From Pseudomonadota bacterium (GTDB lineage: Bacteria; Pseudomonadota; Gammaproteobacteria; Steroidobacterales; Steroidobacteraceae): a DNA stretch of 7,552 bases. The stretch is from positions 1 to 7,552 of the forward strand of contig JAJZLX010000377.1 in assembly GCA_021850555.1 (NCBI GenBank), read 5' to 3'. Shown one piece after another: positions 4,435 to 7,552 of this stretch. The notes under the pieces are model-generated. The model was not told the origin of the DNA. It ran no database searches and saw only the letters and a list, made by a program, of their open reading frames with translations. Position numbers and translations under genes: made by a program. The first letter of the stretch is position 1. The number at the start of each line of letters is the position of its first letter.

Positions 4435-6924
4435 ATGATTTCGACGGGCCGGAATAAGATAGAACGCGCGGTCTTCGATCTACTTTGGATCATCGTGCTG
4501 CTGTCGTTGGGGGGGCAGGCCCTGGCAGCCGGCAGCGGATCAGTCTCCGGGGCGCGGCCAACGATCTATCGCGTGCGACCGGGCGATACACTGTCGGGCA
4601 TTGCGGCGCGATATGGCCTCAGTCTTCAGGCACTCGCGCGACTGAACGGTATTCAACCCGACGGCGTGCTGCGCATCGGAGAGCAATTGCGTGTCCCCGA
4701 CGCGGGCTCGCCATCGCGGCTGGCAGCTGACGCCTCGTCCGCGCCGGCACTGCCGACAGCGTTCTACCGGGTACAGCCCGGTGACACGCTGTCGGGCATT
4801 GCGACGCGATATGGCCTCAGTGTTCAGGCTCTTGCGCGGCTAAATGGCATCGAGCCCGGCGGCATGCTGCGTGCGGGGGAGCGGCTGCGTGTGCCCCGAA
4901 CGGGGTCGAGTGCCTCGCTGCTGTCGTTCGGACCTGCCTTTCCCTGCCCATCGGTACTGCAGCCTGCGGTCCATTTCTGGATTCGCGTTTACACCCAGGT
5001 GGGCACCAATGGGGGCTTCCTGCACGATCCGAACAACCTCGGTGTGGTCTACCAGACGGTGCATTTCCCGCCAGGCAGCTCCCCCTGGGAGCGTCAACAC
5101 ATCGTGGACATCGATCGTGACCGGCTCGCCGCCGAGCTGCGCCGTATCGCCGCCGGTGCCCGGCCGCTGACGCCGCAGGAGCGGCGTATGCGGGCGCTCT
5201 GGGGCCCCGACGTGAGTGCCGCGCGCCTGCTGCGGGCGGCGGATGACATTCGATTCCAGCTCGGACAGTCGAATCGATTCAAGGCAGGTTTGATCCGTTC
5301 CGGCGCCTGGCAGCATGCGATCGCGCGGGCGCTCGCTCAGCAGGGGCTGCCACCGGAGCTCGCCGCGCTGCCGCTGGTGGAGTCGTCCTACAATCCGCTG
5401 GCGTTTTCCAAGGACGGCGCTGCGGGTATCTGGCAGTTCATGCCGGGTACGGCACAGCGCTTCCTGCGCATGAACTCGGCCGTCGATCAGCGGCTCGATC
5501 CGTTCAGCGCCACGGTGGCGGCCGCGCAGCTGCTCGCCTACAACCATCGGATCCTGGGAACCTGGCCGCTGGCGATTACGGCCTACAATCATGGCCTCGC
5601 GGGGATGCTGCGCGCCGTTCGCACCGTCGGCACCAAGAACATCGGCGCCATCGTGTTGCATTACCGGACGCCCATGTTCGGATTTGCATCGCGCAATTTC
5701 TACGCGTCGTTCCTGGCGGCCCTGTACGTCGATGAGCATGCTCATCGCTATTTCGGCAATCTGCACGAGTTGCCCGAGGAGCGATTCCACGAACTGCCGT
5801 TGCCCGGCTATGTGTCCATGGCTGCGCTCGAGAGGGCGCTCGATGTGCCTGTTGCTCGTCTGCGCGAGCTGAACCCGGCGCTTCTGCCGCCGGTGTGGGA
5901 CGGCGAGCTGGATGTGCCGAAGGGCTATCGTCTGCGCTTGCCGGAGCGAGGGCCGATCTGGACTGTTGCCGATCTCATCGGCCGTCTCGGCCCGGGCGCG
6001 TTGCTTGCCGAGCAACTGCGCCCGGCCATCTACCGCGTGCAATGGGGCGATACACTCTCGGGCATCGCGGCGCGCTACGGGCTGAGTATCTGGACACTGG
6101 CGCAATTCAACGGCATCCAGGCTGACGGCATCTTGCGCGTCGGGGAACGTCTGCGGCTGCCCGGGGCTGCGCCGCCGGCGGCGCTGTTGGCGGCGAACGC
6201 CGGGCCCGGACCCGGACTGCCTGGAAGCTATCGGGTGCAGCCTGGGGATACGCTCTCGGGCATTGCCGCCCGCTACGGGATGAGCACCTGGGCGCTGGCT
6301 CGACTGAACGGCATCCAGGCTGACGGCATCTTGCGCGTCGGGGAGCGCCTGCGGCTGCCCGGCCCAGGGCAGCCGGCGGCCCTGCCGGCGGGCATCGTCG
6401 CAAGGGCGGCCCGGCCGTCCTCCACCGACAAGGTGGAGGCGCGAGGGCCCGGGCTCGGTCCAGGCGGCCACTCTGCGCCGAGTCTCGATCCAACGGACTA
6501 TTCAGTGGCATCGAACGATACGATCCGGGTGGCCGCGGCCGAATCGCTCGGGTACTACGCCGAGTGGCTGGGGGTCAGCGCCATGGATCTGCGTCGGATC
6601 AATCATCTGCGCGTCGGCCAATCACTGTGGATCGGCGAGCGGATCCGGCTGGATTTCCGGCATGTGACGCCCGCACAGTTCGAGCAGCAGCGGGTGGCCT
6701 ACCATCGAGCCCTCGAAGCAAGCTACTTCGCGACGCACCGTATCGACGGCGTGTTCTACTACGTGACGCGCAGTGGCGACTCGTTGTGGACGTTGATGCA
6801 GCGCTTCCCGGAACTGCCCGAATGGCTCCTGCGCCAGTACAACCCTCATACCGATTTCTTTGCGCTCAAGCCCGGCACGCGCCTGGTCGTCCCGCGGATC
6901 GAGGCCGTCGCCGCAGGACGCTGA
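4435..6924 (+). CDS. MltD-type lytic transglycosylase with LysM repeats on both sides of the catalytic domain
   Basis: This periplasmic enzyme cleaves the MurNAc-GlcNAc glycan bond of peptidoglycan, forming 1,6-anhydro ends. The 829 residues comprise: a Sec signal peptide (1-31, cleavage likely after ALA); LysM1 (44-88) and LysM2 (110-154); an MltD-like pre-domain (about 178-290, with FRFQLGQ-like FQLGQSNRF); and a GH23 catalytic domain (about 291-430). The catalytic acid is predicted to be Glu316 in LPLVESSYNP, followed by GIWQFMPGTA (331-340) and ITAYNHG (381-387). LysM3 (532-576), LysM4 (598-642), a degenerate LysM5 (about 689-739) and LysM6 (about 775-821) follow. A further LysM-like helix-rich stretch lies at about 455-502. 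There is no lipobox cysteine, so unlike E. coli MltD it is not a lipoprotein. E. coli MltD also has LysM only after the catalytic domain and is about half this size. The gene precedes a YkuD-like gene by 63 bases, which fits a wall-remodelling pair. Start: ATG 4435 with GAGG 5 bases upstream. Confidence 0.93.
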   Translation: MISTGRNKIERAVFDLLWIIVLLSLGGQALAAGSGSVSGARPTIYRVRPGDTLSGIAARYGLSLQALARLNGIQPDGVLRIGEQLRVPDAGSPSRLAADASSAPALPTAFYRVQPGDTLSGIATRYGLSVQALARLNGIEPGGMLRAGERLRVPRTGSSASLLSFGPAFPCPSVLQPAVHFWIRVYTQVGTNGGFLHDPNNLGVVYQTVHFPPGSSPWERQHIVDIDRDRLAAELRRIAAGARPLTPQERRMRALWGPDVSAARLLRAADDIRFQLGQSNRFKAGLIRSGAWQHAIARALAQQGLPPELAALPLVESSYNPLAFSKDGAAGIWQFMPGTAQRFLRMNSAVDQRLDPFSATVAAAQLLAYNHRILGTWPLAITAYNHGLAGMLRAVRTVGTKNIGAIVLHYRTPMFGFASRNFYASFLAALYVDEHAHRYFGNLHELPEERFHELPLPGYVSMAALERALDVPVARLRELNPALLPPVWDGELDVPKGYRLRLPERGPIWTVADLIGRLGPGALLAEQLRPAIYRVQWGDTLSGIAARYGLSIWTLAQFNGIQADGILRVGERLRLPGAAPPAALLAANAGPGPGLPGSYRVQPGDTLSGIAARYGMSTWALARLNGIQADGILRVGERLRLPGPGQPAALPAGIVARAARPSSTDKVEARGPGLGPGGHSAPSLDPTDYSVASNDTIRVAAAESLGYYAEWLGVSAMDLRRINHLRVGQSLWIGERIRLDFRHVTPAQFEQQRVAYHRALEASYFATHRIDGVFYYVTRSGDSLWTLMQRFPELPEWLLRQYNPHTDFFALKPGTRLVVPRIEAVAAGR
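4561..4902 (+). repeat. N-terminal LysM pair, 198-base period
   Basis: Two LysM-coding units lie exactly 198 bases (66 codons) apart: CTGTCGGGCATTGCG begins at 4591 and CTGTCGGGCATTGCG recurs at 4789. The run through CGATATGGCCTCAGT is almost identical in both units. The similarity includes silent positions, so the pair arose by tandem duplication. Confidence 0.85.
6025..6362 (+). repeat. C-terminal LysM pair with a perfect 38-base direct repeat, 198-base period
   Basis: LysM3 and LysM4 are also 198 bases apart. Bases 6109-6146 and 6307-6344 are identical over 38 bases (start AACGGCATCC, end CGTCGGGGA), covering the end of each LysM domain (NGIQADGILRVGE). Identity at all silent sites points to a recent duplication or gene conversion. 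The 66-codon period equals that of the N-terminal pair. Confidence 0.88.
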
Positions 6925-6953
6925 GCGCGGCGTTGCGGGGATGGAAGCCGCGC
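6925..6953 (+). other. Stem-loop between the lytic transglycosylase and YkuD-like genes
   Basis: GCGCGGC (6925-6931) starts at the first base after the stop codon and pairs perfectly with GCCGCGC (6947-6953) around a 15-base loop. No T-run follows, so it is not a classical terminator. It may stabilise the upstream mRNA or weaken read-through into the next gene. Confidence 0.4.
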
Positions 6954-6975
6954 GCCACCTGCCGCCGCTCGCGTC

Positions 6976-6981
6976 TATAAT
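6976..6981 (+). promoter_or_regulatory. Perfect -10 element TATAAT immediately before the YkuD-like gene
   Basis: TATAAT ends 6 bases before ATG 6988. Transcription from a -10 usually begins about 6-7 bases downstream of the hexamer, which here is the A of the ATG, so the mRNA would be leaderless. No Shine-Dalgarno sequence lies between TATAAT and the ATG (GAAACC). No good -35 is seen at 16-18 bases upstream (that stretch is CGCGCCAC), nor an extended TGn. The element could be chance in a GC-rich genome, but the fit of spacing and missing ribosome binding site is notable. Confidence 0.45.
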
Positions 6982-6987
6982 GAAACC

Positions 6988-7521
6988 ATGCGTCATTCCA
7001 CGACCATCCTGGCGGCGGCGCTCGGCGCTGCCGCGGCAATAGCCCATGCCGCTCCGCGGGTGGAGCGCGTCGCCCTGCGGGCCGACCCGCATCTTCCCCA
7101 GGTCCAATACGTGCTGGTGAAGAAGCACGAGCGGCGCTTGTTTCTGATGGACGGCAGCGAGGTGGTGCGTTCGTTCAAGATTCACCTCGGACTGATGCCG
7201 CGGGGGCAGAAGAGACGTTCCGGCGACTTCCGGACCCCACAGGGATGGTACAAGCTTGTGCGGCGTGATCCGCGCAGCGAATTCTTCCTGTCGATCCAGA
7301 TTTCCTATCCCGATCGGGCTCAGCGCGCCTTCGCCCGGGCGCACGGGTGGCGGCCCGGGGGCGAGATCATGATCCATGGCCTGCCGAACCGATTGACCGC
7401 TCCGCTGTCCTACTATCTGCACAGCGATTGGACCGATGGCTGTATCGCCGTCTCCGATGCCGACATGATGCAGATCTGGATGATGACCCGCGACGGCACG
7501 CCGATCGACATCCAACCCTGA
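6988..7521 (+). CDS. Secreted YkuD-fold (L,D-transpeptidase-like) protein with variant active site
   Basis: The 177-residue protein starts with a Sec signal peptide (about 1-21, ending AHA), so it acts in the periplasm. The mature part is a single YkuD domain, with YVLVKKHERRLFLMDG at 41-56, TPQGWYKL at 83-90, HG at 130-131 and the nucleophile Cys152 in WTDGCIAVSD (148-157). Family knowledge: YkuD proteins make or cut peptidoglycan crosslinks through an acyl-enzyme on Cys. The usual active site reads [S/T]HGC followed by hydrophobic-Arg. Here the His two before Cys is Asp150, and the Arg two after it is Ala154. I recall TDGCIAV forms from other proteobacterial YkuD proteins, so this is likely a genuine subfamily rather than a dead enzyme. 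It may be a transpeptidase, a carboxypeptidase or an amidase like E. coli DpaA (YafK). No peptidoglycan-binding domain is present. The start at ATG 6988 is supported by the signal peptide and has no visible ribosome binding site. Confidence 0.88.
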   Translation: MRHSTTILAAALGAAAAIAHAAPRVERVALRADPHLPQVQYVLVKKHERRLFLMDGSEVVRSFKIHLGLMPRGQKRRSGDFRTPQGWYKLVRRDPRSEFFLSIQISYPDRAQRAFARAHGWRPGGEIMIHGLPNRLTAPLSYYLHSDWTDGCIAVSDADMMQIWMMTRDGTPIDIQP

Positions 7522-7528
7522 GCCTTCG

Positions 7529-7541
7529 TTCCAGCATGGAA
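7529..7541. other. Short dyad after the YkuD-like gene
   Basis: TTCCA (7529-7533) and TGGAA (7537-7541) form a perfect 5-bp stem with loop GCA, 8 bases after the stop codon. The window ends 11 bases later without a T-run, so whether it is part of a terminator cannot be seen. Confidence 0.25.
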
Positions 7542-7552
7542 GTGCAAGATTC

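Noticed and set aside
4840..6471. A - strand open frame of 543 codons across the lytic transglycosylase gene
   Set aside because: The + strand frame has a signal peptide, GH23 motifs and LysM repeats. The antisense frame has no recognisable domain, is rich in Arg/Gln/His and only mirrors the GC-biased third codon positions.
6958..6990. An upstream ATG at 6980 as the start of the YkuD-like gene
   Set aside because: It is in a different frame from the signal peptide and YkuD domain and overlaps the TATAAT.
6622..7515. A - strand open frame of 297 codons spanning two + strand genes
   Set aside because: It crosses the gap between two well-supported + strand genes and shows no domain.
1..7552. 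A CRISPR array, insertion sequence, tRNA or prophage attachment site
   Set aside because: No regularly spaced short repeats outside LysM coding, no terminal inverted repeats with a transposase, and no tRNA-like cloverleaf were seen.

Overview
The window is GC-rich DNA with strong G/C preference at third codon positions. It most likely comes from a Gram-negative proteobacterium, probably a gammaproteobacterium. This rests on a periplasmic MltD-type lytic transglycosylase with LysM domains, a secreted YkuD-fold L,D-transpeptidase-like protein and Sec signal peptides. The assignment below 'proteobacterium' is inference. Every convincing gene lies on the + strand. Large open frames on the - strand are shadows of GC-rich genes.

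Layout. (1) 3-290: the C-terminal end of a Gln/Arg/Asn-rich protein cut by the window edge. (2) 333-2648: a heavy-metal P1B-type ATPase with a TPC transmembrane motif and a C-terminal hemerythrin-like domain, the P1B-5 (Nia-type) architecture linked in the literature to Ni/Fe export. (3) 2725-3909: a major facilitator superfamily (MFS) transporter. (4) 3910-4434: 525 bases with no convincing gene. They hold an intrinsic terminator that reads best on the - strand, several short inverted repeats and an AT-rich stretch just upstream of the next gene. (5) 4435-6924: an 829-residue lytic transglycosylase with LysM repeats on both sides of the catalytic domain. (6) 6988-7521: a secreted YkuD-like protein with a variant active site, preceded by a perfect TATAAT so close to the ATG that its mRNA may be leaderless. 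(7) 7522-7552: a short tail with a small dyad.

How the genes fit together. The first half is a membrane-transport block: a metal-exporting ATPase whose tail probably senses oxygen, redox state or iron, and an MFS carrier of unknown substrate. The second half is a peptidoglycan-remodelling pair: one enzyme cuts glycan strands and one probably acts on peptide stems or crosslinks. Nothing in the sequence links the two halves, and the 525-base gap separates them.

I see no clearly new multi-gene system. The items most worth a second look are the hemerythrin fusion on the ATPase, the doubled LysM pairs with a perfect 38-base repeat, the active-site variant of the YkuD protein with its possible leaderless start, and the orphan - strand terminator in the large intergenic region.
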